Assembly (NCBI RefSeq): GCF_910594005.1
Contig: NC_057819.1
Span: forward strand, 123,911,669-123,975,668
Reading direction: 5' to 3'
DNA length: 64,000 nt
Origin: Cervus elaphus
Taxonomy: Eukaryota > Chordata > Mammalia > Artiodactyla > Cervidae
A program made the position numbers and the translations under genes. Below are positions 61,701 through 63,365 of this stretch, piece by piece. Numbering within the stretch: position 1 is the stretch's first letter; each line of letters begins with the position of its first letter. The notes under the pieces are model-generated. The model was given only the letters and a program-made list of their open reading frames with translations, had not been told where the DNA came from and did no database searches.

Positions 61701-62466
61701 TGCTGGTCGGGGTCCTTGGCTAAGAGGAGACTCTGCCTTGGGCCCGCCAGTATAAAAACTGCACTCCACTATCTGCATTGTCCTTCTGAGTGAGTTTGTT
61801 TCCCGGAATGTGTGGCTACAACATAATTAGGTACAATAATAATTTTCTTTCTATAAACAAGTTTTAAGGGGCTCAAATACTAGTCTTTTACAAATAAAAC
61901 TTAGGATTTAAAATTATACCATTTTTTCCACCCCCAAAATGGGAAAAGACAGATAGCAATTAGGAAGTGGACCAGCATGCTGGATAACTTCTAACCCTGA
62001 CTTGCACAGTCTCACATACCCAAGACTATTGTTTTATTGAATTCCATTTAGTGAAACAGAATAAACTTAAATAAATCAAACTTTTATCCTAAGAAATATT
62101 GACCATGCCCCCACCAGGTCTCTTATTTCTAAGAGTTTTACCACATCAGATTTTCAGAAAAGGAGAATCACAAACTCTGACTTATTAGTTCTTGACCTGC
62201 TTTTGTTAAGCAAAGACTCAAGAGCCGATTCCAGACAACAAACCTGGAGGTTTCTGCTGGAGATTTCCTTAAGTCCTTCCAGCTGGTACCAAGTCCCTAG
62301 AAGACAGTCCAAGACATGCAGAGGAGACTGACTCAGGTAATCGATGAGGTCGTCCATGTAAGGAGCCAAGTTACTCAGAGGAAGCAAACTGAACCAGGAT
62401 CGGAATAGATATTCATCCACATTCAGCAAATGTCTGTTCTTTTTCATTAACTTGAGTAATTCTTTC
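1696..62466 (-). CDS. RNF213: RNF213, internal part of the gene (42 exons, both ends outside the window)
   Basis: RNF213 is a cytosolic giant E3 ubiquitin ligase built on a dynein-like ring of six AAA modules. In the literature it acts in lipid-droplet biology, ubiquitylation of bacterial LPS and antimicrobial defence, and it is the moyamoya susceptibility gene. Seen here: 42 exons whose phases all join, giving 3,750 codons with no stop. The Walker A and B pairs of AAA3 and AAA4, an eight-ligand RING and the start of the RZ finger (CPNGH) are present. Spacing between the four AAA3/AAA4 residues is exactly that of human K2426, E2488, K2775 and E2845. Start codon, promoter, stop codon and polyA site are outside the window. 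The intact frame argues for a functional gene rather than a pseudogene. Exon limits come from splice motifs, phase and the human protein as I remember it, without an aligner. Confidence 0.97.
2559..2640 (-). CDS. RNF213: RNF213 exon e41 (leading into the RZ finger)
   Basis: 82 nt, phase 0 in, phase 1 out. Acceptor GCTTTTCAG/GATGC, donor TACA/GTAAGT. The peptide DAFLPTMPEDLLAQARNWKG and LEGVLWY matches human AFLPTMPEDLLAQARRWKGL. The trailing A joins GA of e42 to encode Arg where human has Thr, directly before CPNGH. Confidence 0.95.
2969..3208 (-). CDS. RNF213: RNF213 exon e40 (E3 module)
   Basis: 240 nt, 80 codons, phase 0 on both sides. Acceptor CCTGTCAG/CAATGT. The donor ATGGTG/GTAAGA is preferred over ATG/GTGGTA on strength and because it preserves alignment length to human. 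The peptide contains QCEAMEKFIEKSKTLSPDIR, MAVHAATVLLCGQ and PLKNLAFFPHLM. Confidence 0.94.
3354..3487 (+). repeat. CHR-type SINE
   Basis: Forward GGAATTCTCTGGTGGTCCAG head, GAGGGCCAATCCC and GGGGAACTGAGATCC blocks, ending in an (AAAT)n tail. Confidence 0.75.
3660..3811 (-). repeat. CHR-type SINE
   Basis: Reverse copy with an (ATTT)n tail, ATGTGGGATCTAGTTCCCTG and CACCAGGGAAGC blocks. Confidence 0.75.
3958..4100 (-). repeat. CHR-type SINE
   Basis: Second reverse copy in the e39-e40 intron, the same blocks as the copy at 3660-3811 and about 80-85% alike by eye. Confidence 0.75.
4184..4294 (-). CDS. RNF213: RNF213 exon e39 (E3 module)
   Basis: 111 nt, 37 codons, phase 0 on both sides. Acceptor GCTTTTTCAG/GACTG, donor CCACAG/GTGAGT. 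The peptide contains AVYLLLALFREVTTLYRSDN and ADLHPKPQ, matching human YFLLTLFREVAILYRSHNAS. Confidence 0.94.
5086..5208 (-). CDS. RNF213: RNF213 exon e38 (E3 module)
   Basis: 123 nt, 41 codons, phase 0 on both sides. Acceptor TTGGGGTTGCAG/AGGGA, donor CTGGAG/GTAGGC. The peptide contains RDHPGQMDRYLVHGNDYKAV and KAVLESKPLAVETALE. Relative to human as I recall it (QQGLRQDHPG), three residues are missing at the start, because the GGG TTG CAG codons now lie in the acceptor. Confidence 0.9.
6025..6215 (-). CDS. RNF213: RNF213 exon e37 (E3 module)
   Basis: 191 nt, phase 1 in, phase 0 out. Acceptor GGCTCTGCAG/AGATGG, donor CAGCAG/GTGAGA. The peptide contains KHHYLQQVKRFCARVQNDWY, RVYLVRKLTSQQGMAFVQSL and HWVFPKEVIAQQ, matching human VYLVRKLSSQRGMEFVQGLS. 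Confidence 0.95.
6461..6674 (-). CDS. RNF213: RNF213 exon e36, predicted GC donor
   Basis: 214 nt, phase 0 in, phase 1 out. Acceptor TTCCCTAG/GATTC. The peptide contains DELKYLREEGHFLTTYQP and EASVEHLQKMARIRLCLDKA, ending QDGS. The predicted donor is GCTCAG/GCAGGT: only this GC site gives the phase required by e37 and reproduces the human spacing (EGGPEM against QDGSEM). The GT four bases downstream would shift the frame. Confidence 0.88.
7269..7380 (-). CDS. RNF213: RNF213 exon e35 (E3 module)
   Basis: 112 nt, phase 2 in, phase 0 out. Acceptor CTTCCCTAG/CTTCT, donor CTGGAG/GTAAGC. The peptide contains FCDVKEYIQTYLSELEKKPF and EDKTELYMLFSNCLE, matching human EDKTELYMLFINCLE. Confidence 0.95.
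7521..7641 (+). repeat. BOV-A2 SINE fragment
   Basis: Forward fragment starting inside the element (GGGAAGATCCCCTGGAGAA) and running to the ACTGAGCAACTAACAC end. Confidence 0.8.
7747..7947 (+). repeat. Bov-tA SINE, near full length
   Basis: Forward copy from GGGCTTCCCAGGTGGTTCAG through the GGTTTGATCCCTGG B-box-like block to AGTCAGACATGACTTAG. Confidence 0.9.
8792..8866 (-). repeat. CHR-type SINE fragment
   Basis: Reverse head fragment: ACAGGGATTGAACCTGG and CTGGATTGCCAGGGAATTCC. Confidence 0.7.
10691..10790 (-). CDS. RNF213: RNF213 exon e34 (E3 module)
   Basis: 100 nt, phase 1 in, phase 2 out. Acceptor CTGGTTATAG/GATGC, donor TACAG/GTGAGC. The peptide CREHTKSLSPFDDVVDKTPV and IRSVVLKLLLKY matches human HTKSLSPFNDVVDKTPVIRS. 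Confidence 0.96.
10887..11056 (-). CDS. RNF213: RNF213 exon e33 (E3 module)
   Basis: 170 nt, phase 2 in, phase 1 out. Acceptor CATTCCCAAG/GGAGG, donor CCCAAC/GTGAGT. The peptide contains EAIEKHARFRQMCNSFFVDL, identical to human as I recall it, then STMCFKDNSPPQKEVVKDLL. The following intron is the shortest here, 96 bp. Confidence 0.96.
11702..12034 (-). repeat. Long CHR-type SINE
   Basis: Reverse copy of about 330 bp with the typical run of GTTGCGGAGCACAGGCTCTA-like blocks and a CACTGAGCCACCAGGGAAGC head. It ends 80 bp from the RING exon donor. Confidence 0.8.
12115..12297 (-). CDS. RNF213: RNF213 exon e32, RING finger
   Basis: 183 nt, phase 2 in and out. Acceptor TTGGCTTCTAG/GTTTG, donor CACGG/GTAAAA. 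A complete C3HC4 RING: CPIC, then CLPCDH, CLRC and CPLC, all eight zinc ligands present and all in this one exon, as expected for the RING near human residue 3997. The helix between the sixth and seventh ligands reads IDVNLTQGHMG and has no Trp, whereas human has LRAWF as I recall it. Published work assigns most ligase activity to the RZ finger, the RING being dispensable for autoubiquitylation. Confidence 0.97.
12407..12507 (-). CDS. RNF213: RNF213 exon e31 (just before the RING)
   Basis: 101 nt, phase 0 in, phase 2 out. Acceptor CTCCTTCAG/TGCCT, donor ACCAG/GTGAGA. The peptide contains CLLEDSDMKTHRPFMAVMTT and KDQVSESLT, which aligns in length and pattern with human CLRENSDVKTHGPFEAVMRT. 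The intron to e32 is 109 bp. Confidence 0.94.
13240..13440. repeat. Degenerate TA-rich tandem tract
   Basis: Imperfect TATATATTTAGA/AGTATATATTT units mixed with pure TA runs. Confidence 0.8.
13831..14557 (+). mobile_element. L1 3' segment (old), carrying a younger L1 insertion
   Basis: The forward L1 3' region is recognisable by GTGAGATACCACTGCATACC, GGTGGAAACAACCCAAGTGT and ACAGTGGAATCTTACTCAGC. It is interrupted at about 13960-14098 by a second L1 end. Confidence 0.8.
13960..14098 (+). mobile_element. Ruminant L1 3' end nested in the older L1
   Basis: Contains the ruminant L1 3' UTR pattern (GTATACATATAGCTGATTCA, AAGCAATTATACTCCAATTA) with a short A tail. ACCACACTGAG before and ACCACAGTGAG after look like the target duplication. 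Confidence 0.7.
15219..15339 (-). CDS. RNF213: RNF213 exon e30 (E3 module)
   Basis: 121 nt, phase 2 in, phase 0 out. Acceptor TCTTGACAG/AACCC, donor AATAAG/GTGAGC. The peptide contains HWNRIFSISLFVEHVLLETE and LVTGYVSLLNK, matching human WSRIFSTALFVEHVLLGTES. Confidence 0.95.
15340..17565 (-). other. RNF213: RNF213 intron e29-e30
   Basis: 2.2 kb. 15480-17090 is AT-rich with nothing recognised. 17110-17450 is GC-richer, with a CTCCCTGACCT-type stretch that may be an L2 remnant. Confidence 0.5.
17566..17747 (-). CDS. RNF213: RNF213 exon e29 (E3 module)
   Basis: 182 nt, phase 0 in, phase 2 out. Acceptor GCTCCCCAG/AGTCT, donor GTGTCAG/GTAAGA. The peptide contains ACAEMLTENLLKPSPQAWL and VKNLSMPLELLCSEGYMQ, matching human LKPSPQAWLQLVKNLSMPLE. 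Confidence 0.95.
18082..18288 (-). CDS. RNF213: RNF213 exon e28 (E3 module)
   Basis: 207 nt, 69 codons, phase 0 on both sides. Acceptor TTCCTCCCAG/GCTCTG. The donor GAGATG/GTATGG was chosen because AGREM aligns with human AGCEM and the next exon continues the alignment; a GTGAGA 8 nt earlier would break the phase. The peptide includes HLAYHHFRSRLQNFSRILTI. Confidence 0.92.
18289..20505 (-). other. RNF213: RNF213 intron e27-e28
   Basis: 2.2 kb. Apart from the L1 end at 19521-19706, I see nothing but unique-looking AT-rich sequence. Confidence 0.5.
19521..19706 (-). mobile_element. Ruminant L1 3' end
   Basis: Reverse copy: poly-T, then TTATTAGTTGGAGGCTAATT and the C-rich CCCATCTCCCTCTCCACCCG segment, truncated at the CAGGCTGGAGCACTGG block. 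The same sequence occurs forward at about 21600-21755. Confidence 0.85.
20506..20660 (-). CDS. RNF213: RNF213 exon e27
   Basis: 155 nt, phase 1 in, phase 0 out. Acceptor GCCCCGCAG/GACTG, donor TTAAAC/GTAAGT. The peptide contains ELFQKTPLGSFLAQL and QELLQCYLKDFLLLTMRVST, matching human LLQCYLKDFILLTMRVST. Confidence 0.95.
20851..21076 (-). repeat. Bov-tA SINE
   Basis: Reverse copy from GTGTGCTAAGAAGTCGC to CGCCACCTGGGAAGCTC. Confidence 0.88.
21505..21755 (+). mobile_element. Ruminant L1 3' end with poly-A
   Basis: Forward copy with GCCTGGTGCACTGGGAAGAC, the G-rich GGAGGTGGGAGGGGGGATCG run and an A-rich tail at 21718-21754. Its start is approximate. Confidence 0.8.
22181..22326 (-). CDS. RNF213: RNF213 exon e26
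   Basis: 146 nt, phase 2 in, phase 1 out. Acceptor GCCTGTTGCAG/GTCTA, donor GATGCGG/GTGAGC. The peptide contains KGEMSYIVVQNYMNLSEKAS and FSWRIKDYLEELWVHTQYIT, matching human KGEMAYIVVQNHMNLSENAS. Confidence 0.96.
23069..23260 (-). CDS. RNF213: RNF213 exon e25
   Basis: 192 nt, phase 2 in and out. Acceptor CCCTACACAG/GCAGA, donor ACAAG/GTGAAT. The peptide contains QTLWKRVQGAVTPLLASMIS, DRDGNLELL and WARDLWMFIFSD, almost identical to human. Confidence 0.96.
23494..24427 (+). mobile_element. BovB LINE, 3' part with broken reverse transcriptase
   Basis: Forward, 5'-truncated RTE-type LINE. The RT core is recognisable (NNLRYADDITLMAES at about 23640-23690, the YADD active site), followed by ITSW, and later DGIT with RELVMDREA. 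The frame is broken by a stop before GIKIAERN (near 23611) and by a shift near 23800. It ends with the ACTGAACTGAACTGA tail. Confidence 0.93.
24690..24910 (-). repeat. Bov-tA SINE
   Basis: Reverse copy ending in the TGGCACCTGGGAACCCC head. Confidence 0.88.
25869..26007 (-). CDS. RNF213: RNF213 exon e24
   Basis: 139 nt, phase 1 in, phase 2 out. Acceptor CTTTTCCACAG/CCACT, donor TTCAG/GTACCA. The peptide contains FLLVAKMRLYVLLMKQEEN and REASNQDALQEAGTF, matching human REACNQDALQEAGTF. Confidence 0.95.
26277..26412 (-). CDS. RNF213: RNF213 exon e23
   Basis: 136 nt, phase 0 in, phase 1 out. Acceptor TGTCGACAG/ACGCAG, donor GAAGATG/GTGAGT. The peptide contains QILDTTRLLKSCFQGAVGML and RDQNEDCQRSVRRVSILLSL, matching human ILDTTRLLRSCVQSAVGMLR. 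Confidence 0.95.
26579..26710 (+). repeat. CHR-type SINE
   Basis: Forward GGGAATTCCCTGGCAGTCCA head, GGTTCAATCCCTGGTCAGGG block and A-rich tail. Confidence 0.8.
26966..27108 (-). CDS. RNF213: RNF213 exon e22 (acidic, poorly conserved insert)
   Basis: 143 nt, phase 1 in, phase 0 out. Acceptor CTTTGCAG/TGGAG, donor CATGAT/GTAAGT. The product is acidic and predicted disordered. It contains a repeated core, ELMETEA and VKMETES, also present twice in the human protein (AMETEAS, AMETESS as I recall). Flanks diverge strongly. It looks like a surface loop or flexible linker between the ring and the E3 module. Confidence 0.9.
27615..27734 (-). CDS. RNF213: RNF213 exon e21
   Basis: 120 nt, phase 1 in and out. 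Acceptor GTTTTCCCAG/GGCTG, donor CTAAGG/GTGAGT. The peptide LWHSVHIDDLRRSTVMVSDV and TKLQDVAISQLF is nearly identical to human WQSVHIDDLRRSTLMVSDVT. Confidence 0.95.
28315..28561 (+). repeat. CHR-type SINE
   Basis: Forward copy with GGTTCAGTCCCTGGTCTGGG, AAGCCACCGCAGTGAG and an A-rich tail. Confidence 0.75.
29190..29437 (-). repeat. Bov-tA SINE with a small internal duplication
   Basis: Reverse copy. GAAATTTTCCA occurs twice (near 29270 and 29298) around a short insert, making this copy longer than its neighbours. Confidence 0.85.
29493..29695 (+). repeat. Bov-tA SINE
   Basis: Forward copy from GGCTTGGGGAAAGAATCCAC to GGACATGACTTAGTGAC, followed by a short (ACC)n run. Confidence 0.85.
29770..29888 (-). 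CDS. RNF213: RNF213 exon e20
   Basis: 119 nt, phase 2 in, phase 1 out. Acceptor TTTAAAATAG/GTATT, donor CATGGAG/GTAGGA. The peptide is YSAINEINKIQGNENYILVY followed by FITKLSRMGSGTSYVGFHG, matching human INEINKIRENEDRIFVYFIT. Confidence 0.95.
30604..30932 (+). mobile_element. BovB LINE, short 3' fragment
   Basis: Forward copy starting at ACTGCAAGGAGATCCAACCA and ending in repeated ACTGA units. Confidence 0.92.
31078..31530 (+). mobile_element. BovB LINE fragment truncated at its 3' side
   Basis: Forward RT region with GVCQGYILSPCLFNLYAEYI-like coding (31119 on) and NNLRYADDTTLMAE, interrupted by a stop near 31280. It stops abruptly at AACCTAAACAGCACA, where a second BovB piece begins. Confidence 0.9.
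31532..32196 (+). mobile_element. BovB LINE fragment, 3' end with a 206-codon open frame
   Basis: Forward copy that restarts about 165 bp upstream of where the previous fragment stopped, relative to the element. An open frame 31564-32184 encodes the C-terminal BovB segment (VMYGCESWTVKKAEH, QYFGHLMRRVDSLEKTLMLG). It lacks the RT active site, so it is a relic, not a gene. Confidence 0.92.
32229..32324 (-). CDS. RNF213: RNF213 exon e19
   Basis: 96 nt, phase 2 in and out. Acceptor TTTCTTTCAG/AAACT, donor GCAAA/GTATGT. The peptide is NCLAHTARCKILVIQTDFED then GSHSAQLIASA, matching human NCLTNTAKCKILIFQTDFED. Confidence 0.95.
32729..32865 (-). CDS. RNF213: RNF213 exon e18 (end of AAA ring)
   Basis: 137 nt, phase 0 in, phase 2 out. 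Acceptor CTTTGTAG/ATCAC, donor GTTCG/GTGAGG. The peptide starts ITTFSRLLTSHDCELLESEV and ends LQQFDTEYSFLKEV. Its middle (KDWTVKLSVLS) differs from the human GRAPKPTLLW stretch, while both ends are conserved. Confidence 0.94.
33497..34016 (+). mobile_element. BovB LINE, 3' fragment
   Basis: Forward copy from GGCAGGAAAGCTATGAC through GTCACGTATGGTTGTGAGAG to the CTGACTGAACAACAACA end. Confidence 0.9.
34880..35084 (+). repeat. Bov-tA SINE, full length
   Basis: Forward copy from GGACTTCCCTGGTGGCTCAG to GTCGGACACAACTGAGTGAC. Confidence 0.93.
35185..38790 (-). CDS. RNF213: RNF213 exon e17, giant exon with catalytic AAA3 and AAA4
   Basis: 3,606 nt, 1,202 codons, phase 0 on both sides, equivalent to the very large exon (29) of human RNF213. 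Acceptor CTTTCCAG/AATGC; the donor ACAGAG/GTTATT is weak. AAA3: Walker A GETGCGKT (Lys codon 37857-37855) and Walker B ILFFDEA (Glu codon 37671-37669). AAA4: Walker A GKPGSSKS (Lys 36810-36808) and Walker B VVVLDEVG (Glu 36600-36598). Distances of 62, 349 and 70 residues equal those between human K2426, E2488, K2775 and E2845. These are the ATP-hydrolysing modules that drive RNF213 oligomerisation and activity. Later modules of the ring follow (FGLRDYYSLIKMVFAAAKAS, MVVLLNLQNLYESLYDALNQ, FPIPLINRLEKHYLDINTVL). No frameshift or stop. Confidence 0.98.
39416..39571 (-). CDS. RNF213: RNF213 exon e16 (AAA2-type module)
   Basis: 156 nt, 52 codons, phase 0 on both sides. Acceptor ATCCTTAG/GTGCGG, donor AAGCTG/GTGTGT. 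The peptide contains TGIWVFLFKLLILQHLMDIN and WLRNPCHLYIIEILE. It is nearly identical to human up to LEILER-like, then diverges (NSTLPRRPSKL), which is normal for the boundary before the giant exon. Confidence 0.95.
39790..40023 (-). repeat. Bov-tA SINE
   Basis: Reverse copy from the GAAAGTGAAAGTGAAAATG lead to ACTATCAGGGAAGTTC. It ends only about 8 bp from the e15 donor. Confidence 0.9.
40031..40224 (-). CDS. RNF213: RNF213 exon e15 (P-loop completion, AAA2-type module)
   Basis: 194 nt, phase 1 in, phase 0 out. Acceptor GTCAACAG/GAAGG, donor TCTTCA/GTAAGT. The peptide begins GRSLFVKRL, joined to e14 as AGVGRSLF. The human protein as I recall it has AGVGKSLY, so the P-loop lysine is Arg here (codon AGG, 40222-40220). 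Downstream are VIRLMDPQVDENEVLGSLLP and PIIFHFDVTSS; the latter resembles a Walker B strand (hydrophobics then D). Confidence 0.93.
40889..42044 (-). CDS. RNF213: RNF213 exon e14 (linker and first, degenerate AAA module)
   Basis: 1,156 nt, phase 0 in, phase 1 out. Acceptor CTCTGCAG/GTGTTC, donor GGCGTAG/GTAATA. The peptide runs from VFCNVQRLVQSFINLYSAGN through AEHFYLNYYTAEQLVYLSSE and QPNLIVCGHSEVLPAALAIY to VASERAGVG. The VCGHSE stretch sits where a P-loop would be but lacks GK[ST], as expected for a degenerate AAA1. The last residues open the P-loop of the next module, completed in e15, so an intron interrupts that Walker A motif after its second Gly codon base. The module assignment follows the published dynein-like architecture and is an inference here. 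Confidence 0.96.
42606..42773 (-). CDS. RNF213: RNF213 exon e13
   Basis: 168 nt, 56 codons, phase 0 on both sides. Acceptor TTCCACAG/ATTTCC, donor TCCGAG/GTAAGG. The peptide contains ISPDTVVRLILPEG, YSLEELKELLNKLMLMSGKK and VEVFSE, matching human SLEEVKELLNKLMLMSGKK. Confidence 0.95.
42879..43019 (-). CDS. RNF213: RNF213 exon e12
   Basis: 141 nt, 47 codons, phase 0 on both sides. Acceptor TCCTGACAG/CGTGAC, donor CAAAAG/GTGAGC. The peptide contains RNLEWLKTVKESHGSVEL and LATAINSRGIYVIKAP. The intron to e13 is only 105 bp. Confidence 0.95.
43868..44085 (-). CDS. RNF213: RNF213 exon e11
   Basis: 218 nt, phase 1 in, phase 0 out. Acceptor CTGCCCCAG/GCATC, donor AAACTG/GTGAGT. The peptide contains ELKVFVDLASISAGENDIDV, identical to what I recall for human, followed by DRVACFHDAVQGYAPLLYEL. 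This is one of the most conserved segments of the pre-AAA region. Confidence 0.96.
44252..44457 (-). repeat. Bov-tA SINE
   Basis: Reverse copy from TTGTTTAGTGGCTAAGTCG to CTGAGCCACCAAGGAAGCC. Confidence 0.9.
44458..45251 (-). other. RNF213: Part of RNF213 intron e10-e11
   Basis: About 0.8 kb of AT-rich sequence with a short poly-A at 44868-44882. I see nothing in it. Confidence 0.5.
45252..45569 (-). repeat. BOV-A2 SINE, dimeric
   Basis: Two reverse monomers in tandem, heads CTGAGCCACAAGGGAAACC (to about 45449) and TGAGCTATGAGGGAAGCCC (to 45569). Confidence 0.9.
45722..45884 (-). CDS. RNF213: RNF213 exon e10
   Basis: 163 nt, phase 0 in, phase 1 out. Acceptor TGACTTTCTTAG/ACTGT, donor CTCAGAG/GTACAG. 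The peptide contains LDRINQQIIRVKKLLQDINE and RKEFISWVQEAL, matching human LDQINQELIQAKKLLQDISE and RKEFICWVREAL. It is predicted to be a long helical coiled segment. Confidence 0.93.
46212..46801 (-). CDS. RNF213: RNF213 exon e9 (arm/linker region)
   Basis: 590 nt, phase 1 in, phase 0 out. Acceptor GGTTTCAAAAG/TGGAT, donor AGCTTT/GTAAGT. The peptide starts VDFGEIAERHSEDLRGKKLN and includes HYNLSPEVQEMAQNAYLLKD, an acidic stretch (SESEENLERD), and IKEYHHLHQAVDSAKVI near its end. The acidic tract is shorter than in the human protein as I recall it, where the SEPE-type unit occurs twice. Confidence 0.95.
46802..49300 (-). other. RNF213: RNF213 intron e8-e9, no recognised gene
   Basis: 2.5 kb. 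47840-49160 is purine-rich with patches resembling an old LINE, too diverged to assign. A poly-A run lies at 48415-48430. Nothing else recognised. Confidence 0.5.
49301..49450 (-). CDS. RNF213: RNF213 exon e8 (N-terminal arm)
   Basis: 150 nt, phase 1 in and out. The acceptor is TTTCCCAG/AGAGT. The adjacent AG pairs make the exact cut arguable, but only this one keeps the frame from e7. The donor is AAAAG/GTGATA, with a weak +5 position. The peptide contains LFTLKKEKTNVDSLLKLCG, matching human LLLLKKEKRCVDSLLKMCG. Confidence 0.9.
49837..50010 (-). CDS. RNF213: RNF213 exon e7 (N-terminal arm)
   Basis: 174 nt, phase 1 in and out. Acceptor TTGGTCAG/GAACC, donor CAGTTAC/GTAAGT. The peptide runs GTNEEILANITKEGKKLMAT to RFLDIWQL, close to human ILANVTEDAKRLIAVADSVL and FLDIWQLREK. 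Confidence 0.95.
50230..50836 (+). mobile_element. Old L1-type 3' UTR fragment
   Basis: Forward text such as CAAAATCTTGGAAGTACCCA, CTGAATATTATTCAGTGG and TAAAACTGCTCTAAAATATG is typical of old mammalian L1 3' ends. Confidence 0.6.
51569..51749 (-). CDS. RNF213: RNF213 exon e6 (N-terminal arm)
   Basis: 181 nt, phase 0 in, phase 1 out. Acceptor TTTTTACAG/TCTCAA, donor TATATG/GTATGT. The peptide contains VSAVITKSWPRSREEF and HLLTWPDVKHLFKLYG. VLSAVITKSWPR and LTLADVKHVFRLCG are the human counterparts. Confidence 0.95.
52566..52688 (-). CDS. RNF213: RNF213 exon e5 (N-terminal arm)
   Basis: 123 nt, 41 codons, phase 0 on both sides. Acceptor CTTGCAG/GAGAGG, donor TGCCAG/GTGAAC. The peptide contains FQISAFCNSNW and EDSVAKCFEMCAIEAVGSVC, matching the human DSVAKTFEKC region. 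Confidence 0.95.
52926..53121 (-). repeat. Bov-tA SINE
   Basis: Reverse copy from GAAACTGAAAGTGAGAGTC to GCTATCAGGGAAGCCC. Confidence 0.9.
53554..53643 (-). CDS. RNF213: RNF213 exon e4 (N-terminal arm)
   Basis: 90 nt, 30 codons, phase 0 on both sides. Acceptor TTTGCAG/GTCTGG, donor AAACAG/GTACTG. The peptide starts VWRRLVEINFPMEYDWKESL, very close to the human segment. The exon follows e3 directly in the human protein, so nothing coding is missing in the 3.5-kb intron between them. Confidence 0.95.
54340..55520 (-). mobile_element. Old L1 fragment split by a BovB insertion
   Basis: Left part to 54580 (TTTATTGCAGGATACTGAAG, AATAAATAAGTTCATTTGTG) and right part from 55370 (CTGCATATAAGTGATAGTAT, TCTGACTTACTTCACTTAA) are consecutive in reverse L1 sequence. 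Confidence 0.75.
54581..55369 (-). mobile_element. BovB LINE inserted into L1, with target duplication
   Basis: Reverse 5'-truncated BovB, its 3' end at 54581. TGTGTTTTATTTT (54568-54580) and TGTGTTCTATTTT (55370-55382) flank it, a 13-bp target duplication with one mismatch. Confidence 0.9.
56335..56535 (-). repeat. Bov-tA SINE
   Basis: Reverse copy from GAAGTGAAGTGTTAGTTGC to ATTCTTTACCATCTGAGCC. Confidence 0.88.
57192..57353 (-). CDS. RNF213: RNF213 exon e3 (N-terminal arm)
   Basis: 162 nt, 54 codons, phase 0 on both sides. Acceptor GTGACAG/GATTC, donor ATTGAG/GTAAGC. The peptide contains TLAATKSWLQKIFKKSMF and TFTYREEIE, corresponding to the human segment ending in FTYVKEIE. A symmetric exon, so skipping it would keep the frame. 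Confidence 0.93.
58177..58381 (+). repeat. Bov-tA SINE
   Basis: Forward copy from GGGACTTCCCTATAGCTCAG to GACACAACTAAGCAACTAAC. Confidence 0.9.
58633..58690. repeat. 20-bp tandem repeat, about 3 copies
   Basis: The unit ACTTTAGCAGGGTGTGCTAA recurs with single changes at 58633, 58653 and 58673, the last copy incomplete. Confidence 0.9.
59095..59400 (+). mobile_element. Old L1-type 3' UTR fragment
   Basis: Forward ACAGATGGATCTCAGAGATG, GAAAGCCAGACACAAAAAAG and TGCTTACCACTGGGAGGTG blocks are those of old mammalian L1 ends. Confidence 0.6.
59813..59966 (-). CDS. RNF213: RNF213 exon e2 (N-terminal arm)
   Basis: 154 nt, phase 2 in and phase 0 out. The acceptor has a long pyrimidine run ending GGGTTAG/GATTC and the donor is GTAGTG/GTAAGT. 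The peptide includes LKLHETTCRISKAHTFYE and SAEIVCRIIILKPVV, a helical stretch of the arm. The intron before it (2.2 kb) holds a solo LTR and a tiny L1 insertion. Confidence 0.9.
60747..60791 (-). mobile_element. 45-bp L1 3'-end insertion with 15-bp target duplication
   Basis: The last bases of a reverse ruminant L1 (TTATTAGTTGGAGGCTAATT, as at 19540) are flanked by perfect copies of CTACTTTGGATTTTT at 60732-60746 and 60792-60806. Confidence 0.88.
61281..61823 (+). mobile_element. Solo LTR of an endogenous retrovirus
   Basis: 543 bp starting TGAAAAAGGAATTCAT and ending GGCTACAACA (5' TG and 3' CA), flanked by TAAT on both sides (61277-61280, 61824-61827). A 4-bp target duplication fits class I (gammaretrovirus-like) elements. 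Two TATA-like boxes (GTATAAAAGA near 61681, AGTATAAAAACT near 61751) suggest U3 on the plus strand. No internal retroviral genes are present. Confidence 0.8.
62197..62466 (-). CDS. RNF213: RNF213 exon e1 (N-terminal arm)
   Basis: 270 nt, entering with one base that completes a codon and leaving with two (AG), which join G of e2 to make Arg. The peptide contains KELLKLMKKNRHLLN and FRSWFSLLPLSNLAPY, matching the helical N-arm of RNF213 (about human residue 750 onward). The acceptor is AAATAG/GAAAG and the donor GCAG/GTCAAG. This is the first exon I can recognise in the window. The 1.5 kb upstream contains only repeat-derived sequence. Confidence 0.9.
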
Positions 62467-62639
62467 CTATTTAAGGGAAAATTGGAACAGAAAAAAAAAA
62501 AGAGCAGCAGTGAGGTCCATAAAACAGACGAAGTTAATTAAAATTTATCCTAGAAGAGATCTAGAAAGTTCCGATTTAAAAAATGATTGAAATGCCAAGG
62601 ACTCAATCAAATGAGAAGTAAGCAATAATATATTAAGAA

Positions 62640-62970
62640 TTCAGCAACATGGATGAACTCTGAGGACATAATGCTCAGTGAAATCAGCCACTCATAAGTG
62701 AACAAATAATATGATTATATATATAAGTACATCATATATATATACACATGTACACACCAGTTCTTCTTTATCCATCCATTTGCTGATGGATGCTAAGGTT
62801 GTTTCCATATCTTGGCTATCATGAATGATGCTGCAATTAACATAGGGGTGCAGATATCTCTTTGAGATACTTATTTCCTTGGGAAATCCACCAACAAGAA
62901 GGATTGCTGGATCATATGGCAGTTCTTTGTTTAAATTTTGATACTGTTTTCCATTGTGGGTGCAATGATT
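62640..62970. mobile_element. L1 3' pieces in inverted arrangement
   Basis: 62640-62710 reads forward L1 (CAACATGGATGAACTCTGAG, AGTGAAATCAGCCACTCA). From about 62765 the sequence is reverse L1 (TTGCTGATGGATGCTAAGGT, GGATTGCTGGATCATATGGC). Confidence 0.65.
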
Positions 62971-63297
62971 TGTGAACTGAGCTTGTCAATGTGTGAATAA
63001 GCAAGTGCCTGGATCAAACAACCTATTGAACCCAGTCCAGAGAAGGTCTTTAAATTATTCTGTTCTGTAATACTGTCCTGAAGACTCAAAAAGATGGCAC
63101 CAAGAAAGTATGGCAGAGTGCAACAGAAGTGACAGAAACTACAAGAAACACATGGAAAAAGCATCACTACATACTAAAGGTCACTTTTGCCTGAAAAACA
63201 CAATCTTTAAGACCAATTCTAATGTTTGTCATTTTCTTGCTCATCATCTAAATATCTTCTAGATAGTCTTCTAGTTACATGTCCCTGGAAGGGCATT

Positions 63298-63319
63298 TAA
63301 ATATATATATATATATATG

Positions 63320-63365
<46 letters not shown>

